NCBI GenBank assembly: GCA_030263805.2
Contig: CP136010.1
Coordinates: forward strand, 248,001 to 312,000
Direction of reading: 5' to 3'
Length of the DNA: 64,000 nucleotides
Source: Pseudomonas sp. FeN3W
GTDB lineage: Bacteria > Pseudomonadota > Gammaproteobacteria > Pseudomonadales > Pseudomonadaceae
The notes beneath the pieces were generated by a model. That model was given only the letters and a program-made list of their open reading frames with translations. It ran no database searches and had not been told where the DNA came from. Within the stretch, counting starts at the first letter, position 1, and every line of letters starts with the position of its first letter. Of the stretch, positions 35,487 through 45,500 are shown in pieces. Made by a program: the position numbers and the translations under genes.

Positions 35487-36392
35487 TCAGCTGGCCAGGT
35501 TCTGCTCGGTCAGGCGTTGTTCGACCAGGCGTCGATAGCACGACGGGGTCATGCCCTTGAGCTGCTGGAAGCGGCGATTGAAATTGGACAGGTTGTTGAA
35601 GCCCGATTCGAAACAGACATCGGTGACCGGCTTGTCCTGATCGAGCAGCAGTTCGCAGGATTTGCTGATGCGCAGGCTGTTGACGAACTCGACGTAGCAG
35701 CGCCCGGTGGCGCGCTTAAAGAAGCGCGAGAAGTAGGTGGGCTTCATGCCGAGATGGCTGGCGACTTCCTCCAGCGGCAGCTCGCGCATGTAGTGTTGGA
35801 AGATGTAGTTGACCGCCATGTTGGTCCGGTCGGCCTGCTGCTCGTCGCTCAACTGTGCCGAGGTGGCGCCGGAGAGCAGCTGGTAGTCGTCGCACCTGGC
35901 AAGCAGCTCGAGCATGATCAGGAAATAGCCGAGGCGGGTGGCGCCGCGGCTGTCGGCGATCTGCTGCATCAGCTGGCGTGCCTGGGCGATGGTCTGCGGA
36001 CAGCGAAACTCGATGCCGTAGCGCGAGCGCTCGAGCATCGGCGTGAAGGTCCGCAGCTCGGAGAAGACGGCATGGCCCGCCTCGAGCATCTCGTCCGTGA
36101 AGTTGACCAGCATGTCGCGCTTGGCCACGACCTCGCCGTCCTCGACCTGACTGATCCAGTTGTGCGGCAGGTGCGGGCCGGTGAGAAACAGGCTGTCCGG
36201 GCCGAAATTGCCCACGTAGTCGCCGACGAAGACCTTGCCGGAGCTGGCGACGATCAGATGCAGTTCGTATTCCTTGTGGTTGTGCCACCGCACCAGCGGG
36301 CAGGGGAAACCATGTTCGCGATAGATCAGCGAGTTGCCGTGGTGGTCGTCCATCAGCTCGTAGGACGGGTCGGTAATCTTCAACGCTCTCAT
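35487..36392 (-). CDS. mtlR: AraC family activator of the mannitol operon
   Basis: A 301-residue regulator with an N-terminal cupin-like effector domain (WHNHKEYELHLIVASSGKVF) and a C-terminal AraC double helix-turn-helix: LPLEEVASHLGMKPTYFSRF and VTDVCFESGFNNLSNFNRRF. It resembles MtlR, which activates the polyol operon in response to mannitol, arabitol and glucitol in P. fluorescens. It precedes mtlE on the same strand, as in that organism. The start is the ATG at 36392 or, less likely, 36419. Confidence 0.9.
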   Translation of the reverse strand: MRALKITDPSYELMDDHHGNSLIYREHGFPCPLVRWHNHKEYELHLIVASSGKVFVGDYVGNFGPDSLFLTGPHLPHNWISQVEDGEVVAKRDMLVNFTDEMLEAGHAVFSELRTFTPMLERSRYGIEFRCPQTIAQARQLMQQIADSRGATRLGYFLIMLELLARCDDYQLLSGATSAQLSDEQQADRTNMAVNYIFQHYMRELPLEEVASHLGMKPTYFSRFFKRATGRCYVEFVNSLRISKSCELLLDQDKPVTDVCFESGFNNLSNFNRRFQQLKGMTPSCYRRLVEQRLTEQNLAS

Positions 36393-36458
36393 GCAGGGTC
36401 CGTTGTCGTGAAAGGCCACGAAGGGTTATAGCCGCTGAAGGCGCAACGGCCAAAACGG

Positions 36459-37391
36459 TCAGGCAATTTCGTATCGGTAGGGTAGGTCCGGACCACGCCT
36501 TGAACAGGTGATGGCGGCGGCGCTGCTGGCGAAGGCGAGCATGGCCTGCAGTTGCGCAGGCGCCATCTGTGCGAGTCCGTGCGGCGAGTCCAGCTGCTGT
36601 TCAGCCAGGTAGGCGAGCAACGCGGCCTGGAAGGTGTCGCCGGCGCCCACGGTGTCACGCACCGTCACCGCCTGCGCTGCCACGTGCAACTGGCCGTGCT
36701 TGCGGCTGAAGAGCTGTGCGCTTTCGGCACCTCGGGTGAGCACCACCAGCTCGGCGTGATGGTCCAGCCAGCGCTGGGCGATGCTCGCTGGCGCCATGTC
36801 TGGATAGAGCAGGGCCAGGTCCTCGTCGCTGACCTTGATCAGATGTGCGCGTTCGGCGAACGCCTCGACCCGCTCGCGCCAACGTTCGAGGCTGGGTTCG
36901 ACGTTGAGGCGAATGTTCGGATCGAGTGAAATCAGGCGCTGGGCATGCTCGCGATGCAGCAAGGCCAGCAGCGTATCGGCAATCGGCGGCGTCACCAGCG
37001 AATAGGAACCGAAATGGATGCCGCGAATGCCAGCAGGCAACGGCTGCAGCTGTTCGGTGTGCAACAGGCGATCGGCACAGCCTTCACCGCGAAAGCTGTA
37101 GACCGGACTGCCATCGGCACCGATGGCGACCATCGCCAGGGTGGTCGGCGCATCGAAGATGGCGAGGTGCTCGGTGGCGATGCCTTCTTCCTGCAGCAGC
37201 TCTAGCAGGCGCTGACCGAAATGATCGCGCGAGAGCCCACCGAACAGCGCGGCCTGCGCGCCCAACCGGGCCAGCCCGACGGCAACGTTGAACGGCGAGC
37301 CACCTGCGACGGCTTCCAGATTCAGGCGACTGCGGCTGTCAGTCGAGGCCGCGAACACATCGAAAAGCGCTTCACCACAGACGAGGTACAT
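36459..37391 (-). CDS. mtlZ: PfkB-family fructokinase
   Basis: A 310-residue ribokinase-fold kinase with the N-terminal MYLVCGEALFDVFA, GGSPFNVAVGLARLG, and the PfkB signature DTVGAGDTFQAALLAYL containing the catalytic Asp. It phosphorylates the fructose made by MtlD. In P. fluorescens mtlZ ends the operon; here it lies upstream of mtlR on the same strand, 66 bases apart. The ATG at 37391 matches the family start. The symbol rests on family and context. Confidence 0.88.
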   Translation of the reverse strand: MYLVCGEALFDVFAASTDSRSRLNLEAVAGGSPFNVAVGLARLGAQAALFGGLSRDHFGQRLLELLQEEGIATEHLAIFDAPTTLAMVAIGADGSPVYSFRGEGCADRLLHTEQLQPLPAGIRGIHFGSYSLVTPPIADTLLALLHREHAQRLISLDPNIRLNVEPSLERWRERVEAFAERAHLIKVSDEDLALLYPDMAPASIAQRWLDHHAELVVLTRGAESAQLFSRKHGQLHVAAQAVTVRDTVGAGDTFQAALLAYLAEQQLDSPHGLAQMAPAQLQAMLAFASSAAAITCSRRGPDLPYRYEIA

Positions 37392-37490
37392 GGACGATTC
37401 CTGCTGGCGGAAATCGCCCGAGCTTAAACCCGACGCCTGCACCGGGACAGTACGCCCGCGGCTGGCGGCCGATACGATCTTGCACTCGTT

Positions 37491-38855
37491 TCAGTACACC
37501 CAGACTTCGACGCGGCGATTTTTGATGCGACCAGCTTCGCTGTTAGATGCCACTGGAAGTTGATCGCCCAAGCCGTTGATTTCCTTTACAAGGATGCCGC
37601 CACGCGCCAGTTCGCGACGCACCGCCATGGCGCGCAGCTTGGACAGCAATGCAGTCCGCGCGGGATCGTTGCGGGCGTCGCCGAAGCCGACCAGCACCGC
37701 CGCGTTCATCTGCTTGTCGTGGCTGTTGAGATAGTCGATCAAACGCTGCACATCGCGCTGGGCCTTGTTGTCCAGCTGCGCGCTGCCTTCGGCGAAGCGG
37801 AAGTTGACGGTCAGTCGCTGTGCCTCCTTGGCCAGCTGCTGATAGGCCTCGGGCATCGTCGTTTGCAGCGGCAGCCGGATCGGCGCGATAGCCTGGGCCA
37901 CGTAGCCGGATTTCTCGACGATGGCCTGTCCTTCCGGGCTGTGCACGAAGCTCAGGAATTCGCGGGTCCATGCGGACTGCTTCTTGGGGTCGGCATAGAG
38001 GAACAGCCGGCGTGACAACGGGTAGTCCTCGGTGGCGACCAGCGCCTGGCTCGGTGGCATGGGTTGGGAATCGCCGTCGGTGATTGCCAGTGCTTTCGAC
38101 TTGCCGACAGAAGCGAGACCGACGAAGCCGATGGCGCCGCTACGGCGGCTGACCGCCTGGGACAGGGCGTCGTTGGATTCATAGCGCACGGCGCTGGTGG
38201 CCAATGCCTGCCCCTGACTGTTCAGCACCAGCTCCTTGAAGGTGTCGTAGGTGCCGGACTGGTCATCACGCGCGTGCAGCTCGACGGCAACGTCCGCGCC
38301 GCCCAGCTCCCGCCAGTTGGCGATCTCACCGGCGAACAGGCGTGCCACCTGCTCCACGCTGAGGGATTGCACAGGATTGTCGGGATGGACGATCACCGCC
38401 AGGCCATCAATGGCGATGACCTGTTCGCTCTCGGCGCTGCGCATGTCGCCCAGGGCGGCGAGGCTTTGCGCTTCGCTCTGTTTGATCGGTCGCGAAGCAG
38501 CGGCGAGGTCGGCAGCACCGTCTTTCAGCCCGGAGAAGCCGGTACCGGTGCCATGCGCGGCGACCAGTGCCTGCACGGTCCTGCCGCGCTCGTCGAGGGC
38601 GGTGACGCGCTGCTCGTTTTCCTGGCCGGCCGGGGCGATGCGGACCGACTGCAGGCCCTTGGCCTCGAACAGGCCGGCCACCAGCATCGGTGCCAGCTTG
38701 GCCCCCACGGTGTTGGAGCCGTGGATACGCAGTACGGCCGATCCGTCTGGCGGGGTGGGTGGGGCGGCGAGGCTGTTGCCGGAGGCGCCGCCCAGCGTGA
38801 GCAACAGCAGGGGCAATGCCCGATTCCAGAACCGTCCAAACACTCGTGGCGTCAT
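37491..38855 (-). CDS. PstS-like phosphate-binding/OmpA fusion protein
   Basis: A 454-residue exported protein with a signal peptide (about residues 1-31). A PstS-like periplasmic binding domain follows (about 40-320), with IHGSNTVG near its start, HARDDQSGTYDTFKELVL in the middle and KSKALAITDGD later. The last 110 residues are an OmpA-type peptidoglycan-binding domain (VNFRFAEGSAQLDNKAQRDV to GRIKNRRVEVWVY). The combination suggests a cell-wall-tethered ligand-binding protein. No pst permease genes are adjacent. The ligand is unknown; phosphate is only a guess from the fold. Confidence 0.87.
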   Translation of the reverse strand: MTPRVFGRFWNRALPLLLLTLGGASGNSLAAPPTPPDGSAVLRIHGSNTVGAKLAPMLVAGLFEAKGLQSVRIAPAGQENEQRVTALDERGRTVQALVAAHGTGTGFSGLKDGAADLAAASRPIKQSEAQSLAALGDMRSAESEQVIAIDGLAVIVHPDNPVQSLSVEQVARLFAGEIANWRELGGADVAVELHARDDQSGTYDTFKELVLNSQGQALATSAVRYESNDALSQAVSRRSGAIGFVGLASVGKSKALAITDGDSQPMPPSQALVATEDYPLSRRLFLYADPKKQSAWTREFLSFVHSPEGQAIVEKSGYVAQAIAPIRLPLQTTMPEAYQQLAKEAQRLTVNFRFAEGSAQLDNKAQRDVQRLIDYLNSHDKQMNAAVLVGFGDARNDPARTALLSKLRAMAVRRELARGGILVKEINGLGDQLPVASNSEAGRIKNRRVEVWVY

Positions 38856-38950
38856 CTCGCGACCTCCTTGTAGAAGGCCGCGAGATTAAGACGGTTCGGT
38901 TACCAATAAATGACAGCGCGGGCGGCGCAGGCGGAATTGCGCAGCGGTCG

Positions 38951-39763
38951 TCAGCGCAGCTCGATCCACACCGGGCAGTGGTCCGAAGGTTTCTCCATCG
39001 CGCGGATGTCGTAGTCGACGCCGCAATCGGTCACGCGCTGGTGCAGCGCTGCGGTGGTGAGGATGTAGTCGATGCGCAGGCCGCGGCGCGGGTCGTCCTC
39101 GAAACCGCGGCTGCGATAGTCGAACCAGCTGAAGCGGTCGACGACTTCCGGGTTGAGGGTGCGGAAGCTGTCCTGCAGCCCCCAGGCCTTCAGGCGCTCG
39201 AGCCACTCGCGCTCCTCGGGGAGAAAGCTGCACTTGCCGGTGCGCAGCCAGCGCTTGGCGTTCACTTCGCCGATGCCGATGTCGCAGTCCTGCGGGGAAA
39301 TATTGAAGTCGCCCATCAGCGCGAGGGATTCCTCGGAGCGGAACTGCTGTTCGAGCAGTGCCTGCAGGTCGGCGTAGAACTTGGTCTTGGCGGGAAACTT
39401 CACCGGGTGGGCGCGGCTTTCGCCTTGGGGGAAGTAGCCGTTCATCACGGTCACCTGCTGGCCATCGGCATCGGCGAAGCGGCCCCAGATGAAGCGCTTC
39501 TGCGACTCCTCGCCGTCGCTGGGAAAGCCCTTGTGTATTTCCAGCGGAGCCTGGCGCGAGAGCAGGGCGACGCCGTAGTGGCCCTTCTGCCCGTGATAGT
39601 GCACGTGATAGCCGAGCGCCTCGATCTCCGCCTGGGGAAACTGTTCGTCAGAAACCTTGGTTTCCTGAAGGCCGATGACGTCCGGTTGGTGCTTTTCAAT
39701 GATCGCAGAAAGTTGGTGAGGTCTTGCGCGTAATCCATTGATATTAAAGGAGACGATTTTCAT
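38951..39763 (-). CDS. xthA: Exodeoxyribonuclease III
   Basis: A 270-residue AP endonuclease/3' exonuclease for base excision repair. Conserved active-site elements are FNINGLRAR (Asn7), GLQETK (Glu34), LMGDFNI, RIDYILT and the C-terminal SDHCPVWIEL. The ATG at 39763 starts the canonical MKIVSFNINGLRAR, preceded by AGGAGACGATTTTC-type spacing on the opposite side of the gap; a much longer open frame upstream has no homology. It is monocistronic and divergent from a GNAT gene. Confidence 0.96.
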   Translation of the reverse strand: MKIVSFNINGLRARPHQLSAIIEKHQPDVIGLQETKVSDEQFPQAEIEALGYHVHYHGQKGHYGVALLSRQAPLEIHKGFPSDGEESQKRFIWGRFADADGQQVTVMNGYFPQGESRAHPVKFPAKTKFYADLQALLEQQFRSEESLALMGDFNISPQDCDIGIGEVNAKRWLRTGKCSFLPEEREWLERLKAWGLQDSFRTLNPEVVDRFSWFDYRSRGFEDDPRRGLRIDYILTTAALHQRVTDCGVDYDIRAMEKPSDHCPVWIELR

Positions 39764-40015
39764 GGGATTCCGTGAAGTCTGGCTGAGGCTCAAGTGGAAG
39801 GGCACCCGGCACGGCGCTGCCGATGCCGATCTGCCATGGGCAAAGAAGGCCGATTCTAGAGCCGTGCCACCGTGCTTTCCACGTTTCGCGCTGAAACGGA
39901 CGGCTACCGCATTGCCTTTCGAGGAGCTTGAAAGGCGGGTGATCCGGCGGCGTGGCGGGGCGGGCGAAGCGCTGCTAAGTTGCAAGCATCCCTCTGGAAA
40001 AAGCCGAGAGTTGCC

Positions 40016-40651
40016 ATGCCGATGTCTGCCGAGGTTCGCACACTCGATAGTGGTTATGACCGCGAAACCCGCTCGCTGCTGTATCACGCCTACCGTCACG
40101 AACCGACCTTCGCCTACCTGTTCGAGGCGGACCGGCCCGGCTATCAACAGCGCGTGCGCGCCACGGTGCGGGAGTTGGTGAACCAGCATTTTCTGCAACA
40201 ACAACCTGCGCTCGGGCTGCTGCTGGACGACCGGCTGATCGCCGTCGCGCTGATCGCACCGCCGCAACGGCGGCTGGATGTCACCGAAAGCTGGGCCTGG
40301 CGCGCGCGTATGCTTCTGACCGCTGGGTTCCGCTGCACCAGGCGCTATCTGGACTACCACGCGGCGGTGCTGGCGTGTCTGCCGACCGGCGCGGTGCATC
40401 TGCTGCCGTTGCTCGGTGTGCATCCGCAGTTTCAGGGACAGCAATATGGTGAGCATCTGCTGCAGGCGGTGCACGAGTGGTGCGCCGAGGATGAAACCTC
40501 CCAGGGGCTGGTGATCGATACTGGCAACCCGCGCTATCTGAATTTCTACCAGCGGCAGGGCTACGAGGAGATCGGCCAGATCGCCGTCGGCCCGGTGGTC
40601 GAACACATCTTCTTTCATCCGGCGCCCAGGCGGATGGAAGCGGCGCGCTAG
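40016..40651 (+). CDS. GNAT family N-acetyltransferase
   Basis: A 211-residue acetyltransferase. The acetyl-CoA-binding motif is HLLPLLGVHPQFQGQQYGEH (about residues 129-148), followed by DTGNPRYLNFYQRQGYEE, the usual GNAT C-terminal part. Substrate unknown. The ATG at 40016 or one two codons later are both possible. It lies between xthA and tamA, 150 bases before the latter. Confidence 0.87.
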   Translation: MPMSAEVRTLDSGYDRETRSLLYHAYRHEPTFAYLFEADRPGYQQRVRATVRELVNQHFLQQQPALGLLLDDRLIAVALIAPPQRRLDVTESWAWRARMLLTAGFRCTRRYLDYHAAVLACLPTGAVHLLPLLGVHPQFQGQQYGEHLLQAVHEWCAEDETSQGLVIDTGNPRYLNFYQRQGYEEIGQIAVGPVVEHIFFHPAPRRMEAAR

Positions 40652-40801
40652 GTGTGGCCGAATTTTATCCGGGCGGGCCAGTCTGACTGGTCAGAAGCCA
40701 CGCGATGTCAGCCGATGCCCGCCCCACCGCAAGATTGCCTTACACACTGTCTAGCCCGCACGTTCGGGCTTGCTCGGAAACACGTGCTAGCATCGCTGGC
40801 C

Positions 40802-42529
40802 ATGTGCAAATCGAACCGAATCGGCCCGCTGGTAGCCGCACTTTTTATGTTGAGCGGTATCCATGCCAGCGCCGCTGAGCTCGACGTTCGCATCGAGCCC
40901 GAGAACCGGGCGCTCCGAGAAAATATCGAGAACTACATAGGCGACCTGGGCGACCGCGACGCGCGCGAGCTGCTGCGCTACAGCCGGGTCGCGCAGAGTC
41001 AGGCGGAAAAGGCACTGCAAGCGCTGGGCTACTACCGCAGCCGCATCCGTACCGACGTGCGTGAGGGTGACGAACCGGCACTGGTGTTGCGCGTGCGTAC
41101 CGGCGAGCCGGTGCGGCTGCGCAATATCACCGTCCGGCTGGACGGGCCGGCCGCGGAGTTCTCCGGCTTTCGCGTCGCCGAGCGTACCCTGCGTCAGGGC
41201 GATGTGTTGAACCACGGACGGTACGAGGAGGTGAAACAGCAGTTTCTCAACCAGGCCTCGCGCTTCGGCTATTTCGATGGCCGCTTCACTCAGCAGCGGC
41301 TTGCCGTCGATCCGCGGGAGAACGTCGCCGACGTCGAACTGGTGTTCGACAGCGGGCCACGCTACCGCCTGGGCGACGTGCGTTTCGAGGGGGATTCGCC
41401 ATTCGATGACGACCTGCTCGCGCGCATGGTGCCGTTCGAGGCGGATACCCCGTACGACTCCGAACTGATCGCCGAACTCAGCCAGGCACTGCAATCGAGC
41501 GGCTATTTCGAGGGTGTGCGCGTCGATGCCAATCCGAGCGGCGCCAACCAGCAGCGCATCCCGGTTTCGGTCGCGCTCACCACGCGCAAGCCGCGCACCT
41601 TTGGCTTCGGTCTTGGTTATTCCACCGACGTCGGCCCGCGGGTCCGGCTGGACTGGACGCGCCACTGGGTCAACCCGCAAGGCCATAGCTACGGTGCCGA
41701 GGCGGAACTGTCGGCGCCGCGGCAGAACGTCGGTTTCTGGTACGACATTCCGCTGGACCCGCCACTGACCGACAAGCTGCGCTTCGTCGGCGGCTACCAG
41801 TACGAAGAGATCGCCGGCACCGACAGCCTCAGCCGCCTGCTCAAGGTCGGCCCGGAGTGGCACAGTCAGCTGCCCAGCGGCTGGTTGCGCGTGCTGTCGC
41901 TGAAGTGGCAGCACGAGGAATATCGCCTCGGGGACGATTCCGGAATCAGCACCTTGCTCATGCCCGGCGTCGCCTACAGCTACCTGCGTAGCGACAACCG
42001 TATCGACCCGAGCCGCGGCTATCGCCTGCAGTTCGAAGTGGCCGCCGCGAAGGCCGGGGTGCTTTCCGACGCCGACCTGGTCCACGCCAACGTGCAGCTG
42101 CGGGGGCTGACCACGCTGGCCCAGCGGCATCGCTTTCTCGGTCGCGTGCAGCTTGGTGGCAACTGGACCGATGAATACGTCAACGTGCCGCCTTCGCTGC
42201 GCTATTTCGCCGGTGGTGATCAGAGCGTGCGTGGCTACGATTACCAGAGCCTGTCACCGACCAATTCCGATGGCGACAAGATCGGCGGCCGCTATCAGTT
42301 CGCGGTCAGCGCCGAGTATCAATATTCCATCGCCGAGAAATGGCGTGTCGCGACCTTCGTCGATCAGGGCAACGCCTTCAACTCGTTGGAAATTCCCACG
42401 CTGAAAAGTGCCGTCGGCGTCGGTGTGCGCTGGGTATCGCCGGTCGGTCCGATTCGCGTCGATGTCGCTCATCCGCTGGATGGCGACGGTGGCGTCCGCC
42501 TGCATTTCTCCATGGGGCCGGAGCTGTGA
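40802..42529 (+). CDS. tamA: Translocation and assembly module protein TamA
   Basis: A 575-residue outer-membrane protein of the Omp85 family. A signal peptide (about residues 1-22, ending IHASAAE) is followed by three POTRA domains (about 25-265; for example GDVRFEGDSPFDDDLLARMV) and a C-terminal 16-strand barrel with the VRGYDYQSLSP motif of lid loop 6. The last residue region (VRLHFSMGPEL) fits a barrel end. With TamB it spans the envelope and helps assemble certain outer-membrane proteins and move phospholipid. Its stop overlaps the tamB start (TGATG). Confidence 0.95.
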   Translation: MCKSNRIGPLVAALFMLSGIHASAAELDVRIEPENRALRENIENYIGDLGDRDARELLRYSRVAQSQAEKALQALGYYRSRIRTDVREGDEPALVLRVRTGEPVRLRNITVRLDGPAAEFSGFRVAERTLRQGDVLNHGRYEEVKQQFLNQASRFGYFDGRFTQQRLAVDPRENVADVELVFDSGPRYRLGDVRFEGDSPFDDDLLARMVPFEADTPYDSELIAELSQALQSSGYFEGVRVDANPSGANQQRIPVSVALTTRKPRTFGFGLGYSTDVGPRVRLDWTRHWVNPQGHSYGAEAELSAPRQNVGFWYDIPLDPPLTDKLRFVGGYQYEEIAGTDSLSRLLKVGPEWHSQLPSGWLRVLSLKWQHEEYRLGDDSGISTLLMPGVAYSYLRSDNRIDPSRGYRLQFEVAAAKAGVLSDADLVHANVQLRGLTTLAQRHRFLGRVQLGGNWTDEYVNVPPSLRYFAGGDQSVRGYDYQSLSPTNSDGDKIGGRYQFAVSAEYQYSIAEKWRVATFVDQGNAFNSLEIPTLKSAVGVGVRWVSPVGPIRVDVAHPLDGDGGVRLHFSMGPEL

Positions 42530-45500
42530 TGCGGGTATTGCGTGGGCTGGGCTGGACGCTGCTTGGGCTGATACTGCTCGTGCTCATCGTCACCACCGTG
42601 CTGCTCGGCACTGCCAGCGGTAGCCGCTGGCTGCTGGGGCAGGTTCCGGGGCTGACGGTCGAAGCGTTCGAGGGCCGGCTCGGCCAGCGCTGGCAAGCCG
42701 ACCGGTTGATCTGGGAGCAGGGCGGCAGTCACGTCGAAGTGCAACAGCCCCGTCTTGCCTGGTCGCCGGCATGCCTGCTCAAGCGCACGCTGTGCATCGA
42801 CGAGCTGGTGACCGGCGACATCGTCCTCAGCTTTCCGCCCAGCGAGCCCGACCCAGCGGCGGAGCCCTTCAGCTTGCCGGAGCTCGATTTGCCGCTGGCA
42901 CTGCAAGTCGAGCGCGTCGAAATCGGCCGGGTGACGCTCAATGAAAGCGAGCAGGTGCGAAGCCTGCGCCTGCAGGCGAACTGGCGCGCGGATGGCCTGG
43001 ATATCCAGCGCCTCGACCTGCGCCGGACGGATGTGGATCTGTCGGTGACTGGCCGGCTGCAGCCCAGCGGTGACTGGCCGCTGACGCTGGAGGGGCAGGC
43101 CGCGCTGCAGTCGCCGGATGAACAGCCGTGGGCGCTGATGATCGCCGTGGATGGCGATCTGCGCGAGCAGCTGCAACTCAAGGTCGAGAGTCAGGGCTAT
43201 CTGGACGGCAGCCTCAGCGGTCAGTTGCGGGCCCTCGATGAGCAATTACCGGCGACGCTCAGGCTGAATGCTGATGGGTTCAAGGCGCTGCCCGATCTGC
43301 CGGACACCTTGCGCCTGAACGATCTGGAGCTGACAGCGAGTGGCAACCTGCAGGACGGCTACCGTCTGCTCGGCACCACCGAGCTGCCAGGCGAGGGCGG
43401 CGCGGTGCGGCTGGCGCTGGAAGGTGTCGTCAGTCCGAGCGGAGCGCAGATCGAGATGCTCGAGCTCGATGCTGGGCAGCAACGCGATGTGCGGCTGAGT
43501 GGCGATGTCGACTGGCAGGACGGTCTGACCGCGAATGCCGATCTGCTCTGGCGCGATTTTCCCTGGCGACGGCTCTACCCGGCGATCGAAGAGCCACCGG
43601 TGACGTTGCGCGAGCTCAAGGCGCAGATTCAGTACGACGACGGCAACTATCTCGGCAACTTCGAATCGGCCATGACCGGCCCGGCCGGAGATTTCACACT
43701 GAACAGCCCGGTCAGCGGCAACCTCGAAGCCGTGCATCTGCCACAACTGCAACTGCAAGCCGGGCAGGGCAGTGCGACGGGTTCGTTGAGCATCGGCTTC
43801 GCCGAGGGCGTCGACTGGAAAGCCGACCTGACGCTGAGCGAACTCGATCCGGCGTACTGGCTGGCCGAGCTGCCGGGCAATCTCGGTGGTTCGCTGAAAA
43901 GCCAGGGCGCTTTGCGCGACGAGCAGCTGCAGGCCGAGGCGAGCCTCGATATCGCCGGGCGCCTGCGCGATCAGAACACCAGCCTGCAGCTGCAGGCCAA
44001 CGGCGAAGGCGAGCGCTGGAACCTGCCGGTCATCGACCTGCGCATGGGCGATAACCGCGTACACGGCAGCGGCACCTGGGCACAGACGCTGGAGGGTCGA
44101 TTGCAACTGGAACTGAGCCGCCTGGCGCAGCTGTGGCCCGGCCTCCGGGGGCGAGTGAGCGGCGAGGTCACGCTGGCGGGAACCGCAGCGGCGCCGAGCG
44201 GGCAGCTCGAGCTCAGCGGTCGCAACCTCGCTTATCAGGACAATCGGCTGCGTCGTCTCAGCGTGCAGGGTCAGCTATCCGATGGGGAGCGCGGTCGGCT
44301 GGCGCTAGATGCCGAGCGAATCCGCGCCGGCGAAACCGATCTTGGCGCGCTGCGGATCAATGCCGAAGGCACTGCGGAACGGCATCAGGCCGAGCTGCAA
44401 CTGCAAGGCCCATCGCTCGACCTGGCGCTGGCCTTCGATGGCAGATTGCGCGGTGAGGATTGGCTTGGCCGGCTGACACGTGGCGAACTCAGCGCGCAGC
44501 AGCAGGATTGGGCCCTGCAACGGCCGGCCACGCTGCAGCGTTTCGCCGATGGCCGAGTGGAATTCGGTGCGCATTGTTGGCGCTCCGGGCCCGCCAGCCT
44601 CTGCGCGGAGAATCAGCGCCTGCTGCCGGAGCCGCAGATTCGCTATCGCCTGCGCGATTTCTCGCTGCAGACCCTGGCCGAGTATCTGCCCGAAGATTTC
44701 CGCTGGCAGGGCGAGCTGAATGCCGATATCGAGCTGGACCTTCCCGCTGGCGGACCCAATGGCCGGGTTCAGGTCGATGCCGGCCCCGGCGTGCTGCGCA
44801 TTCGCGATGTGGACGAGTGGCACGATTTCCCCTATCAGACCCTGGCGCTGAACAGTCGCCTGCTGCCGGAGCGGATCGACAGCCAGCTGCGCTTCCAGGG
44901 CGGTGAGCTGGGCGAGCTTGACGTGCAGCTGCAGATCGATCCGCGGCCCGCAGCCAAGCCAATCGACGGCGAATTTCGCCTGAGCGGTCTCGATCTGTCG
45001 GTGGCGCGCCCATTCGTGCCAATGGTCGAGCGCTTGCGTGGCGAACTGAATGGCAGCGGCCAGCTGGCCGGCAGCCTGCAGCAGCCGACGCTCAACGGCC
45101 AGCTGCTGTTGAGTGACGGGGAAATCGCCGGCAGCGAACTGCCGACGACCTTCGAAGATCTGCGGGTACGCCTGCTGATCGAAGGTGAGCGACTGAACAT
45201 CGACGGCAACTGGTGGGCCGGCGAACAGGGGCGCGGCAGCCTGAGCGGCGCACTGGACTGGCGGAACGAACTGGATTTGGACCTCGCGATCAAGGGCAGT
45301 CGCCTGCCGGTGGTGGTCGAGCCTTACGCCGACCTCGAAGTCGAGCCTGACCTGCGCATCGTACTCAGCGGTCAGGACCTGGCCGTCAGCGGTCGGGTGG
45401 AAGTGCCGCGCGGCGCGATCACGGTTCGCGAGCTACCGCCGGCGACGGTGAAGGTCTCCGAGGACACGGTGATCATCGGTCGTGAAGCCGAGGAGCCGGC

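Noticed and set aside
40652..40801. Longer N-terminus for TamA starting just after the GNAT gene
   Set aside because: The signal peptide begins at the ATG at 40802; an extension would bury it.
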